Shown here: positions 24,257 to 32,557 of the stretch, piece by piece
How the letters are laid out: each line of letters opens with the position of its first letter
Numbering within the stretch: position 1 is the first letter of the stretch
Source of the DNA: Pyxidicoccus fallax
GTDB lineage: Bacteria; Myxococcota; Myxococcia; Myxococcales; Myxococcaceae
Assembly: GCF_012933655.1 (NCBI RefSeq)
Contig: NZ_JABBJJ010000095.1
Span: 1 to 37,206, forward strand
Reading direction: 5' to 3'
DNA length: 37,206 nucleotides
Program-made: the position numbers and the translations under genes
Notes under the pieces: generated by a model
What the model saw: the letters and a program-made list of their open reading frames with translations, nothing else
Databases searched by the model: none
Told to the model about the DNA's origin: nothing

Positions 24257-25198
24257 CTACTCGGCGGCGGCGCGCGGGAGCTGGCGCACGGCGTGGCCCT
24301 TCTTCTGGAGGAGGGCGACGAGACCCTCGGGGCCGACGACGTGGCCGGCGCCGACGACGACGAAGTGCGTCTTCGGCTGACCGAGCAGGGCGTCCACGCC
24401 GGTGGCCATCTGGACGTTGCGCTCGAAGAAGATGCGCTCGTAGACGGGGCGGTAGGTGGGGTCGGCGGCTCCCTCGAGGAGGAGCGTGGCCATGCCGTCG
24501 GCGTCACCGGCCTTCCAGGCGGAGATGAGCTGGTGGAGGACCTCGCCGGCCTCGCGGGTGCGGCGGAGCTGGTCGCGGAGCATGAGGTCCTGGAGGGCGT
24601 CCGGGGTGCCGGCGAGCATGCGCAGCTGGCCCTCGGCGGTCTCCAGCTCGAGGACGGGCTTGTTGGCGGCCTGGGCGCGGTCGAGGAAGGCGCGGTCCAC
24701 GCCGTGGCCCTGCTGGTAGCCGGCCTTCTGCAGCTCGGTGATGCTGAGGACCATGCTCACGAGCCAGGGGCGCAGGGGCTCGAAGCTGGAGACGGGCACG
24801 CCCATGCGCTCGGTGGCGCGGCCGAGCAGCGTCATGGTGACGGGGTCGAGCCGCTGGGACAGGCGCTGGCCCTCGGGGAAGCGGCCCAGCTCCATGACGA
24901 GCTTCTGCATGACGGCGGGGTCCACCTTGCCCACGTCGACCTCGACGACGAGCGCGTCGGACTTCGCGAAGGCGGTCTCCATGGCGGGGGGCAGCGTCAG
25001 CTCGCCCTCGCGGCCCATGTGGATGGAGCCGACGATGTAGGCGGTGCCGCCGCGTCCGCTGCCGTCCTTCACCTCCCAGAGGAAGGCGTTGCCCGTGTCG
25101 GTGGGGGCATACGGCTTCGCCGGAGCGGGCGTGGAGGCGCAGCCCACACCGAGCAGCGCGGTGAGGAGCAGGGATGAGAGCAGGGACAGGCGCTTCAT
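24257..25198 (-). CDS. TraB/GumN-fold (Tiki-like) lipoprotein
   Basis: 313 residues from ATG 25198, where the signal peptide begins (MKRLSLLSSLLLTALLGVGC). Lipobox-like LGVGC with Cys20. The TraB/GumN domain shows GTAYIVGSIHMGREGE with the metal-binding GxxH, DALVVEVDVG, GHGVDRAFLDRAQ and the C-terminal FVVVGAGHVVGPEGLVALL with the second GxxH. The fold belongs to the erythromycin-esterase/Tiki metalloprotease-like superfamily; bacterial function is mostly unknown. It is unrelated to the TraB of TraAB outer-membrane exchange. Located at the envelope. It is followed upstream on the same strand by the toxin-immunity pair. Confidence 0.85.
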   Translation of the reverse strand: MKRLSLLSSLLLTALLGVGCASTPAPAKPYAPTDTGNAFLWEVKDGSGRGGTAYIVGSIHMGREGELTLPPAMETAFAKSDALVVEVDVGKVDPAVMQKLVMELGRFPEGQRLSQRLDPVTMTLLGRATERMGVPVSSFEPLRPWLVSMVLSITELQKAGYQQGHGVDRAFLDRAQAANKPVLELETAEGQLRMLAGTPDALQDLMLRDQLRRTREAGEVLHQLISAWKAGDADGMATLLLEGAADPTYRPVYERIFFERNVQMATGVDALLGQPKTHFVVVGAGHVVGPEGLVALLQKKGHAVRQLPRAAAE

Positions 25199-25283
25199 GG
25201 CGTGGGGTTCCCCCAGGGGTGGCCGGCGCATCGAACCACCGGGCCGGCGGCGGAGTCGAGGTGCTCGGGGTGCGGGTGGGGCG

Positions 25284-25886
25284 TCAGAGAATCACGCCGT
25301 CGAGGGTGTCGAGGGCGGCGCGGATGGCTTCGACCGTGGTGCCGGTGCGCTTCGCCACGGCCGGGGCGAAGTACGTCACGGCCGCCGTTTCGAGCGGGCC
25401 CTCCGTGAAGGACTCCACGGTGATGCGCATGGTGCCGGGCCACGGGAGGGCGAGCAGCTCGTCCTTGCGGCGGACGGGGTCGAGGATGGTGAAGCAGGGC
25501 CAGGAGGGGAACTTCAGGGTGCGGGCGTCGCATCCCATGAAGACACAGGCCTCCAGTCGTGCCTTGGAGAAGTCACAGGCCTCAATGCTGCCGAAATCTG
25601 GCTCCTCCGCGTATGGCCAGCGACCGAACTCGCAACCGCTGAGCGCTCCCGTGAATGTGCAGCCCTTCAAGACCACGCCGTTCCAACGAAAGCCCTTCAG
25701 CTCCCTCTTCACGTCGATGACGCAGTCAACGAGTTGTGTCTTGCTGATGACCAACGCCCTCGCAGCCACTTGGATGACGAGTGTGCAGTTCTTCAGCGTC
25801 AGGTGGTGACCCAGGTAATAGAGCTCCGTCTTGCTGTTGAGCTCGAGGCGTTCGCCTGTGATTTCCTGGTCGCGGAACTGAATCAT
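25284..25886 (-). CDS. Pentapeptide-repeat-like protein, candidate immunity protein
   Basis: 200 residues, no signal peptide. The first 130 residues have the rhythm of a right-handed beta-helix: LTLKNCTLVI, VISKTQLVDCVIDV, VVLKGCTFTGALSGCEF, EACDFSKARLEACVF. The C-terminal part (PWPGTMRITVESFTEGP onward) is different and ends in a helix. The gene starts 23 bases after the SitA-like toxin stop and has much lower GC than neighbours: 132 of 240 bases (55%) at 25681-25920 by hand count, against 75% at 26701-26760. Position directly after the toxin and matching composition suggest it is the cognate immunity protein. Pentapeptide family membership is likely; the immunity role is inference. Confidence 0.65.
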   Translation of the reverse strand: MIQFRDQEITGERLELNSKTELYYLGHHLTLKNCTLVIQVAARALVISKTQLVDCVIDVKRELKGFRWNGVVLKGCTFTGALSGCEFGRWPYAEEPDFGSIEACDFSKARLEACVFMGCDARTLKFPSWPCFTILDPVRRKDELLALPWPGTMRITVESFTEGPLETAAVTYFAPAVAKRTGTTVEAIRAALDTLDGVIL

Positions 25887-25909
25887 GGAGTTTGGAAGCC
25901 TCGTCCTGG

Positions 25910-27367
25910 TCAGAAGGTGATCATGCGGAAGAGCTCACCCGCCATGCGCTGGCCGTGCAATGCCAGGTTCGAGTCCGTGCCGGAGAGCACCTCGTACCTA
26001 CAGCCGGTGACGGGGTCAATTGCATCAACTCCCTTCTTGTTCCACCTCAGCTCCAGAAACTGTTCGCTCAGGCGGTTCTCCACGTAGCGGCCCCGGGCCT
26101 GTCGTTCCAGAAGCTGTGCCAACCAATGGTCGCCTCGAGAGGCAGCCGTTTTGATGGCTTCTCGCTCCTGCGCCCTGAGCAGGTGCGGTCCCCAGCGCTG
26201 TGCAGCCTGAGCCGCTGCTGCCTGGAGCGCATCTCCAACAGGGTCCGTCGCTGGAACGTCCTTGAGAGACTTGTTCGCGGGCACGTGCCAGCGCTGGCCG
26301 TCGATGACCACCTGCCGGTTTCCTCCCTGGTGCCGGATGATGGTGGCCACCGCGCGGGTAGTCGCGGGCGCCGTGCTCGCCGCACTCCCGGGGCTCTTCA
26401 TCAGCACGGCGAAGGTGCCTTCGGACGAGGCCGCCACCGTCTCCACCTCGGCCATCGCCGCGAGCCGGATGCCGCCCTGCGCCTCCGCCTGCACCGCCGC
26501 CTGCTGGAAACCGGGCAGCTGGGGCACCTTCTTCGCCAGCGGCTTCACCGCGCCGCCCAGCGCCGCCGTGGCCAGCATCACCAGGGCGCGTGCGGTGTTC
26601 TCCCCCAGCACCCGGCCGAACGACTCTCCGGCGCGGCTCAACTCGTCGAAGGAGGTGGCCCGGTTGGCGTCCTCCACCAGCCGCACCCAGCCCCGCGCCA
26701 GGCTCCACACCGTGTCCACGCCCAGCCAGGCCAGCAGGGCCACCGTCAGTCCGGCCGCGACCCCTTTCGAGACCGGGTCGGGCAGCGCCCACAGCATCAG
26801 GTACACGGTCGCCGTCCACACCAGCATGGACAGCACGGCGGACGGCTCCACCATGCCCCGGAGCGCGTGCCGCGTCTCCGCCAGCACCGAGCCCAGCGAG
26901 ATGGCCAGCGCCAGCGCGTACCGGTCCTCGCCCCGCACGGTGGGCCCGTCCACCAGCAGGCGCAGACAGTCCCCACCGCCCTGCGTCCGCTCGCACCAGC
27001 GCAGGTACTCGCGCGTCAGCGCCACCTCGGAGGCGGAGGCGGCGCCGCTCACCGTCACGGGCGCCAGCCGGATGACGTGCCCATCCCCACCGTCCCGCGC
27101 CTCCTCGAACAGTCGCCGCGCCGCCGCCTGGGGGCGCGCCTCCGACCTCACGTCACGGGCCAGCCGCGTCACGGCCTCCGTGAAGTCCTCCGCGTCCACT
27201 TCCACGGGCTCCACGGGCATGGTTCGCGGCGAGACGACGCTCAGCCCGTACCGCGCCACCTCGGGGCCGACCTCCCACGCGTCCTCCGCCGCGCGCGTGA
27301 CACGCGGGGTGCCGCCGCAAGCAGTCAGCAGTATCAGCAGGACGGCACCGGCCCGACGCGCTGTCAT
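25910..27367 (-). CDS. SitA-like polymorphic lipoprotein toxin
   Basis: 485 residues from ATG 27367, the start of the signal peptide; lipobox LTAC with Cys17 and Gly at +2. The conserved body has two adjacent membrane-like segments around residues 165-220 (SMLVWTATVYLMLWALPDPV and VAAGLTVALLAWLG), then SFDELSRAGESFGRVLGENTARALVML, and PQLPGFQQAA. This arrangement matches the SitA family of myxobacterial lipoprotein toxins moved between cells by TraAB outer-membrane exchange. The C-terminal ~120 residues differ in composition: lower GC, ending GVDAIDPVTGCRYEVLSG, with D448, D451, E459 and H471 spaced like a PD-(D/E)xK-type nuclease core. The fold is tentative. The gene 23 bases downstream is the probable immunity gene. 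Family assignment is from memory of domain pattern. Confidence 0.72.
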   Translation of the reverse strand: MTARRAGAVLLILLTACGGTPRVTRAAEDAWEVGPEVARYGLSVVSPRTMPVEPVEVDAEDFTEAVTRLARDVRSEARPQAAARRLFEEARDGGDGHVIRLAPVTVSGAASASEVALTREYLRWCERTQGGGDCLRLLVDGPTVRGEDRYALALAISLGSVLAETRHALRGMVEPSAVLSMLVWTATVYLMLWALPDPVSKGVAAGLTVALLAWLGVDTVWSLARGWVRLVEDANRATSFDELSRAGESFGRVLGENTARALVMLATAALGGAVKPLAKKVPQLPGFQQAAVQAEAQGGIRLAAMAEVETVAASSEGTFAVLMKSPGSAASTAPATTRAVATIIRHQGGNRQVVIDGQRWHVPANKSLKDVPATDPVGDALQAAAAQAAQRWGPHLLRAQEREAIKTAASRGDHWLAQLLERQARGRYVENRLSEQFLELRWNKKGVDAIDPVTGCRYEVLSGTDSNLALHGQRMAGELFRMITF

Positions 27368-27545
27368 GGAGAGCCCTTCCACCCGGGGGAGACCTCCACA
27401 TTACGTGTCCAAACCCACGCCGACGGGTAGCGCCTTGCCCCACACCGGCACCGCGGCGCACGCTCCTCCTCTGAAGGCCGATCACCCATCCACGACTTCG
27501 TCACGGCGCTGGAACCCGGACCGCCAGTCCGCGCAGCATGGGCCC

Positions 27546-28187
27546 ATGGAGGAACACTTCCTGCTGCTCCCCGAGGAGCTCCCGTCCGGGGCGGTGACGG
27601 GCCTGCCGGCGGAGGCGCTGGCACAGCTGCGGCGCGAGCTGGAGCGCACGGGAAGGCTCTCCGTCTACGAGGCCCGCGGCCTGCGCGTGGCCGAGGAGCA
27701 CCGCAAGGCCGGCGGCTGTGTGCTCTGGGCCTTCTCCTGCCTCGCGGACGCGCTCGTCTGTTGTCAGGCCGGACCCCGGGATGCGCGCTTCCTGACCCAG
27801 GGGCCCGCGCCCATGCACGTGGTGCGCGTGGAGGGACAGCGCCTCCTCGCGGACTCGCGCTTCATCCGCTCCGCCCTGGCCTCCCTCTCCACCGAGCCTC
27901 CCGGCCTCCTCCCCACGCGCCAGCACGCCTGGCTCCGTGACGCCGACTACACCCAGGAGCAGTGGCTCCTCGCCCTCACCCGCGAGGAACTGGCCCGGGC
28001 CCCGCGCCTGCCACCCCAGCGCGCCCTGGAGGCCGTGCTCGACGTCACCCTGCGAGCGACCCGCGAGCGCACCGAGCGTGAGCGCCTCGGGCGCCTGTCC
28101 CGCGCCCTCGGCGAGTGGCGCCCCGACGCGCTCCAGGCCTTCGCCCCCCTGCGTGAGCACGCCGCCTCGGCTTTCGCGGTAGGCTGA
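27546..28187 (+). CDS. Hypothetical protein, 213 residues
   Basis: No family recognised. ATG 27546 starts MEEHFLLLPEELPSGAVTGL; no strong ribosome site is visible and a much longer upstream frame is antisense to the toxin. Mostly helical and soluble, with LRRELERTGRLSVYEARGLR, a Cys-containing hydrophobic segment CVLWAFSCLADALVCC, and a C-terminal Arg-rich helix RATRERTERERLGRLSRALG. It diverges from the toxin gene over a 178-base gap and precedes the TetR gene by 115 bases. A toxin-associated role cannot be excluded but is unsupported. Confidence 0.65.
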   Translation: MEEHFLLLPEELPSGAVTGLPAEALAQLRRELERTGRLSVYEARGLRVAEEHRKAGGCVLWAFSCLADALVCCQAGPRDARFLTQGPAPMHVVRVEGQRLLADSRFIRSALASLSTEPPGLLPTRQHAWLRDADYTQEQWLLALTREELARAPRLPPQRALEAVLDVTLRATRERTERERLGRLSRALGEWRPDALQAFAPLREHAASAFAVG

Positions 28188-28262
28188 TCTCCCTCGCGAC
28201 GCAATGTCGCTGACGCCCCGCGTCGCGTTCCAGGTTTGACGCGCGGAGCCATGGCCCGCGCT

Positions 28263-28292
28263 TTGACAACCCCTCCAACCGAATGCTACCGC
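28263..28292 (+). promoter_or_regulatory. Candidate promoter of the TetR-KAS III operon
   Basis: Exact -35 hexamer ttgaca at 28263-28268; 18 bases later taccgc (28287-28292) is a weak -10 match. It lies 11 bases before the TetR start. The 26-bp operator-like repeat begins 5 bases after the -10 candidate, a good position for autorepression. Confidence 0.4.
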
Positions 28293-28296
28293 TAGG

Positions 28297-28322
28297 TGAA
28301 ACATGAATCGGCCTTCAACTTC
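28297..28322. repeat. Copy 2 of the 26-bp repeat, overlapping the TetR start codon
   Basis: 25 of 26 positions equal 22157-22182. The ATG at 28303 and codons 2-6 (N-R-P-S-T) fall inside it. The dyad TGAA-6-TTCA is included. A related 20-base copy is at 36792-36811. Confidence 0.6.
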
Positions 28323-29010
28323 TCCAGACCGCGCCGGGCCCGTGACGCCGCGAGGGCAGCGGACGCGCGCGAAGTTGCTGAAGGCCGCCGAGTCCGTGTT
28401 CGGAGAGAAGGGCTACGAGCGCGCCTCCATCGCCGACATCACCCGCAAGGGTGGCGTGGCGCTGGGCACCTTCTACGTGTACTTCCCGGACAAGCAGTCC
28501 ATCTTCGTGGAAGTGGTGGACGAGCTGGGCACGCGCCTGCGCCGTCTCATCGGCGAGTCCACCGCCGGCTGCGCCAACCGCATGGAGGTGGAGCGCGAGG
28601 GCCTGCGCACCTTCTTCCAGTTCGTGCGCCAGCACCCCAACCTCTACCGCATCGTGCGCCAGGCCGAGTTCGTGGACGAGGCCTGCTACCGCCGCTATTA
28701 CGACCGCTTCGCCAAGGGCTATGTCCGCGGCCTCACCCAGGCCATGGACGATGGCGAGGTGCGCCGCATGGACCCGGAGGCGCTCGCCTATTGCCTGATG
28801 GGCATCGGTGACTTCCTCGGCATGCGGTGGATTCTCTGGGAGGACAACCCGGGGATGGAGCGCGTGCTCGACACCGCGATGAACCTCATCCAGCACGGGC
28901 TGGACTCCGGGGCCGCTCCGGCGCGCAACAGCGTCAAGGCCGCCCCCGCCTCGAAGAAGAAGAACACCCTGCGTCCCGCGCGCCGTCCGGCGCGGGGCGC
29001 CCGGAGCTGA
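28303..29010 (+). CDS. TetR/AcrR family transcriptional regulator
   Basis: 235 residues. Residues about 18-65 are the TetR DNA-binding domain: RTRAKLLKAAESVFGEKGYE, IADITRKGGVALGTFYVYFPDKQSIF. The ligand domain (70-205) contains EGLRTFFQFVRQHPNLYRIVRQAEFVD and ends with a basic Lys/Arg/Ala-rich tail of about 25 residues. Related regulators of fatty-acid genes sense acyl-CoAs; here a KAS III-like gene starts 9 bases downstream, then an acyl-CoA synthetase, so an acyl ligand is a fair guess. aggtga is the ribosome site, 4 bases before ATG. The start codon lies inside the 26-bp repeat, making autorepression likely. Confidence 0.93.
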   Translation: MNRPSTSPDRAGPVTPRGQRTRAKLLKAAESVFGEKGYERASIADITRKGGVALGTFYVYFPDKQSIFVEVVDELGTRLRRLIGESTAGCANRMEVEREGLRTFFQFVRQHPNLYRIVRQAEFVDEACYRRYYDRFAKGYVRGLTQAMDDGEVRRMDPEALAYCLMGIGDFLGMRWILWEDNPGMERVLDTAMNLIQHGLDSGAAPARNSVKAAPASKKKNTLRPARRPARGARS

Positions 29011-29019
29011 AGAAAACCC

Positions 29020-30015
29020 ATGCGATACGCGCAGATCCTCTCCACCGGCCGCTACGTCCCCGAGAAGGTCCTCACCAACGCCGACATCGAGAACATCCTC
29101 GGCGAGAAGGTGGACGAGTGGCTCCAGCAGAACGTGGGCATCCGCGAGCGCCATGTCATGGCGGATGACCAGGCCACCAGTGACTTGTGCGTGGCCGCCG
29201 CGCGCCAGGCCCTGGAGCGCTCGGGCACGAAGCCGGAGGAGCTGGACCTCATCATCGTCGCCACCGACACGCCGGACTACTTGAGCCCCGCCACCGCCTC
29301 CGTGGTGCAGGCCAAGCTGAACGCGCCCAACGCCGGCACGTACGACCTCAACTGCGCGTGCGCCGGGTGGGTGACGGCGCTGGACGTGGGCTCGAAGACC
29401 ATCGCCGCGGATGACAGCTACCGCCGCATCCTCGTGGTGGGCGCGTACGGCATGACGCGCTACGTGAACTGGAAGGACAAGAAGACCTGCACCCTGTTCG
29501 CGGACGGCGCGGGCGCGGTGGTGCTGGGCGCCGGTGACAAGCCCGGCTTCATGGGCGCGAAGCTGCTGGCCAACGGCGAGTACCACGACGCGCTCGGCAT
29601 CTACACCGGCGGCACGCACCGCCCGGCCACCGCCGAGTCGCTCCAGCTCACCAACGGCAAGCCCGCCGTGCAGTTCGTCCGCAAGTTCCCCGCGACCTTC
29701 AACACCGAGCGCTGGCCCATGCTGCTGGACCAGCTCCTCAAGCGGCAGAACCAGACGCTGGACGACGTGAAGCTCTTCGTCTTCACCCAGCTCAACCTGC
29801 GCACCATCGAAGCCACCATGAAGGTGCTGAACCAGCCCATGGAGAAGGCGCACTACACGATGGACAAGTGGGGCTACACGGGCTCGGCCTGCATCCCCAT
29901 GACGCTGGACGATGCGGTGGTGCAGGGCAAGGTGCGCCGCGGTGACCTCGTGGCCTTCTGCGCCAGCGGCGGCGGGCTGGCGATGGCCTCCGCGCTCTAC
30001 CGCTGGACGGCTTGA
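29020..30015 (+). CDS. KAS III-like (FabH-type) thiolase-fold enzyme lacking His and Asn of the triad
   Basis: 331 residues, typical FabH length and fold: TDTPDYLSPATASVVQAKL, the nucleophile region DLNCACAGWVTAL with Cys114, and CASGGGLAMASALYRW at the C-terminus. In FabH the His of PHQAN and Asn of GNTSAAS complete the Cys-His-Asn triad. The aligned positions here read FTQLN (Thr256) and GYTGSAC (Tyr286). The Cys remains, so acyl-enzyme formation is possible, but decarboxylative condensation with malonyl-ACP is doubtful. Acyl transfer to another acceptor, or a noncatalytic role, is more likely. It lies 9 bases after the TetR stop and 27 before the acyl-CoA synthetase, so one operon. Confidence 0.9.
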   Translation: MRYAQILSTGRYVPEKVLTNADIENILGEKVDEWLQQNVGIRERHVMADDQATSDLCVAAARQALERSGTKPEELDLIIVATDTPDYLSPATASVVQAKLNAPNAGTYDLNCACAGWVTALDVGSKTIAADDSYRRILVVGAYGMTRYVNWKDKKTCTLFADGAGAVVLGAGDKPGFMGAKLLANGEYHDALGIYTGGTHRPATAESLQLTNGKPAVQFVRKFPATFNTERWPMLLDQLLKRQNQTLDDVKLFVFTQLNLRTIEATMKVLNQPMEKAHYTMDKWGYTGSACIPMTLDDAVVQGKVRRGDLVAFCASGGGLAMASALYRWTA

Positions 30016-30042
30016 GCCACACGCGTGAGGGAGGGGACGCGC

Positions 30043-31602
30043 ATGTTCATCGGAGACTGGATGGGCCGGGGCGCCCTGTACTGGCCGGACGCCGTCGCGG
30101 TGGTGGACACCGCGAAGGGCGAGGCCGGGCGCTTCACGTACCGCGCACTCAACGCGCGCGCCGAGGCGCTGGGCGGCTGGCTGCGCGACGTGGCCGGTGT
30201 GAAGCGCGGCGACCGCGTGGGCCTCGTGGCCCACAACGGCGTTGAGTACCTCGACGCGCTCTTCGCCTGCGGGAAGATTGGCGCCATCCTCGTCCCCTAC
30301 AACTGGCGCCTGCATGCCTCCGAGCTGACGGACCTCGTCCGCTCCATCCGCCCCGGCGTGCTCCTGTTCGGCGACGAGTTCCGCGACGCCGTGGCCCAGG
30401 TGCGCGAGCGCGTGGGTGACAGCTTGCGGCTGGTGGCCCTGGAGTCCCAGGGGCTGCCCGGCGCGGACGCGTACGCGACGGCGCTGGCGCACGTGCCCCA
30501 GGCGCCGGTGAAGAACGACGTGGTGGCCGAGGAGGACATCCTCTGCCTGCTCTTCACGGGTGGCACCACCGGACGCAGCAAGGGCGCGCGCATCAGCTAC
30601 CGCATGGTGGCGTGGAACACGCTCAACACGCTCGTCCACGAGGTGCGCCCGGGCGACGTCACGGTGACGCACACGCCCATGTTCCACACGGGCGGGCTGC
30701 TCGTGTACACGGTGCCGCTGCTCACCGTGGGCGGCACCGTCGTCCTCATGCGGCGGTGGGACCCGGAGGAGCTGCTCACGCTCATCCCCCGCGAGAAGGT
30801 GACGCTCTTCTTCGCGGTGCCCACGCAGTACCAGCAGCTGCATGACTCGCCGCGCTTCAAGTCCACGGACTTCTCCTCCGTGCGCTTCATGACGAGCGGC
30901 GGCGCGGCCATGCCGGTGCCCCTCATCCAGGCATGGCAGGCCGTCCACCCGGTGCCCTTCAAGCAGGGCTTCGGCATGACGGAGTTCGGCCCCGGCCTGT
31001 TCAGCATGGGCCCGGAGTTCGCCGTGTCGAAGGCGGGCTCCATCGGTCGGCCCAACTACTTCATCGCCGCGAAGCTGGTGGACGACGACGGCCGCGAGGT
31101 GCCGGTGGGCGAGGTGGGTGAGCTGGTGCTCAAGGGCCCGTCCATGTGCTCCGGCTACTTCGAGGACACGGCCGCCACCGAGGAGGCCATCGACTCGGAC
31201 GGGTGGCTGCACACGGGCGACCTGGCGCACCGGGACGCGGACGGCTTCTACTTCATCGCCGGGCGCAAGAAGGACATGTTCATCTCCGGCGGGGAGAACG
31301 TGTACCCGCTGGAGCTGGAGTCCGCCCTCTACGAGCACCCCGCCGTGCAGCAGTGCGCGGTGGTGGGCGTGCCCGACGCGAAGTGGGGCGAGGTCGGCCG
31401 GGCCTTCGTGGTGCTGAAGCCGGGCGAGCAGGCGTCCTCCGAGGCGCTGCTGGAGCACCTGCGTGGTCGGGTGGCACGCTTCAAGGTCCCCAAGCGGGTG
31501 GAGCTGGTGGAGCGCCTGCCGGTGTCCGCGGCGGGGAAGATTCTCAAGCGCGAGCTGCGCGAGGCGGCCATCGCCGCGGACCGCGCCGGTGCGCCGGGCT
31601 GA
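30043..31602 (+). CDS. Acyl-CoA synthetase (AMP-dependent, fatty-acid type)
   Basis: 519 residues from ATG 30043, which has ggagggg about 6 bases upstream; a GTG at 30025 is the alternative. ANL motifs: LLFTGGTTGRSKGARISYRM, FGMTEFGPG, LHTGDLAHRDADGFYFIAGR, KKDMFISGGENVYPLELE and the catalytic Lys in SAAGKILKRELR. The enzyme activates a carboxylic acid as acyl-AMP and transfers it to CoA, in the cytoplasm. The KAS III-like gene just upstream may use the acyl-CoA product. A strong terminator hairpin follows, so TetR-KAS III-ligase form one unit. Confidence 0.93.
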   Translation: MFIGDWMGRGALYWPDAVAVVDTAKGEAGRFTYRALNARAEALGGWLRDVAGVKRGDRVGLVAHNGVEYLDALFACGKIGAILVPYNWRLHASELTDLVRSIRPGVLLFGDEFRDAVAQVRERVGDSLRLVALESQGLPGADAYATALAHVPQAPVKNDVVAEEDILCLLFTGGTTGRSKGARISYRMVAWNTLNTLVHEVRPGDVTVTHTPMFHTGGLLVYTVPLLTVGGTVVLMRRWDPEELLTLIPREKVTLFFAVPTQYQQLHDSPRFKSTDFSSVRFMTSGGAAMPVPLIQAWQAVHPVPFKQGFGMTEFGPGLFSMGPEFAVSKAGSIGRPNYFIAAKLVDDDGREVPVGEVGELVLKGPSMCSGYFEDTAATEEAIDSDGWLHTGDLAHRDADGFYFIAGRKKDMFISGGENVYPLELESALYEHPAVQQCAVVGVPDAKWGEVGRAFVVLKPGEQASSEALLEHLRGRVARFKVPKRVELVERLPVSAAGKILKRELREAAIAADRAGAPG

Positions 31603-31615
31603 GTTCGAGCCTCCC

Positions 31616-31641
31616 GGAGGGGCCCGTCCTTGGGCCCTTCC
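31616..31641 (+). terminator. Terminator hairpin after the acyl-CoA synthetase
   Basis: 10-bp arms ggaggggccc (31616-31625) and gggcccttcc (31632-31641), one G-T wobble, 6-base loop, 14 bases after the stop. Confidence 0.65.
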
Positions 31642-31700
31642 GCCATCACCTGTGACGACATCCCGGCGGCCGGTGCCACCGGAGTAAGAGGAGCAACCCC

Positions 31701-32324
31701 ATGAAGACGAAGCTGCTTTCCGCGGTGGTGCTGTGCACGGTGGGCCTGATGGGCTGTGGCGATGACTCCGACCCGGCGCCCACCAACAACCCGCCCAAGC
31801 TCGACAGCCAGCAGGGCATCATGACCTACGTCGAGGGCAAGCGGATGGTCATGGAAGGGGCGAACATCCCCAGCCACCCGAACGGCGTCAACGAGGGTCT
31901 GGACTTCGGCGCCGCCTCGCAGTGCTACCAGAAGGTCACCATGTCCGTTCAGGCGGGCAACTTCACGGTGGACAGCATCCCCGGCACCATCGAGGGCGGG
32001 ACGCAGACCACCCCGGGTACCTGCAACAAGACGCTCCCGAAGAACGCGCTGAGCTTCACTTCCCGCAACGTCCTCATCGAGAACGTGGCGGCGGACGGCA
32101 GCTGCTTCAACGTCGTCTTCACCTACCCCAGCTTCAAGCAGGTGGGCCGCGGCGGCTTCTCCGCGGACGGCAAGACGCTGAACCTCGAGATCTTCTTCGA
32201 GAACGCCGCGACGGGCGCCAATTGCGAGGCCGGTCCGGTGGGCTCGAAGACCATCAACCTCGTGGCCAATGGCCAGAGCTACCCGTTCCCCGGCAACGCG
32301 GTGCAGAAGTACGTCATCCAGTAG
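31701..32324 (+). CDS. Small lipoprotein of unknown function
   Basis: 207 residues. Signal peptide MKTKLLSAVVLCTVGLMGC with lipobox LMGC (Cys19), followed by GDDSDPAPTNN, a polar linker. The mature domain is beta-rich with four further Cys residues (QCYQK, GTCNK, GSCFN, ANCEA), likely two disulfides in the periplasm or at the surface. It ends NAVQKYVIQ. I do not recognise the family. gaggag lies 8 bases before ATG. A perfect 11-bp terminator follows, so it is expressed on its own, between the ligase and the outer-membrane barrel. Confidence 0.85.
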   Translation: MKTKLLSAVVLCTVGLMGCGDDSDPAPTNNPPKLDSQQGIMTYVEGKRMVMEGANIPSHPNGVNEGLDFGAASQCYQKVTMSVQAGNFTVDSIPGTIEGGTQTTPGTCNKTLPKNALSFTSRNVLIENVAADGSCFNVVFTYPSFKQVGRGGFSADGKTLNLEIFFENAATGANCEAGPVGSKTINLVANGQSYPFPGNAVQKYVIQ

Positions 32325-32343
32325 CGGTACGCCTCGCCGTTTC

Positions 32344-32371
32344 CGGAAGGAGGGCGCGCTCCCTCCCTCCT
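32344..32371 (+). terminator. Strong terminator hairpin after the small lipoprotein
   Basis: Perfect 11-bp arms cggaaggaggg (32344-32354) and ccctccttccg (32361-32371) with a 6-base loop, 20 bases after the stop. Confidence 0.75.
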
Positions 32372-32557
32372 TCCGTGAGGTGGCCGGGTGGGAGGACTTC
32401 CCCCGGCGCCCGTGGGAGCAGCAGCGTCATGTGACGGCCCGTCCCCCTCTGTCCCGAGGTGTCTGGAGGGCCGGTGACACACGGCATCAAGAGAGCGGTG
32501 ACATCCCGAGCCCGGCCCGTGTGCCGGGAGTGCCCCTCTCCGGGGGCCGAGGTGCGT

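Noticed and set aside
24257..27367. TraB plus SitA-like toxin as a complete outer-membrane-exchange locus
   Set aside because: The TraB/GumN-fold protein is unrelated to TraB of the TraAB exchange machinery; only the name is shared.
28315..31458. Very long minus-strand open frame (over 1000 codons)
   Set aside because: It runs opposite TetR, KAS III and acyl-CoA synthetase genes and has only low-complexity, His/Val/Leu-rich content without motifs.
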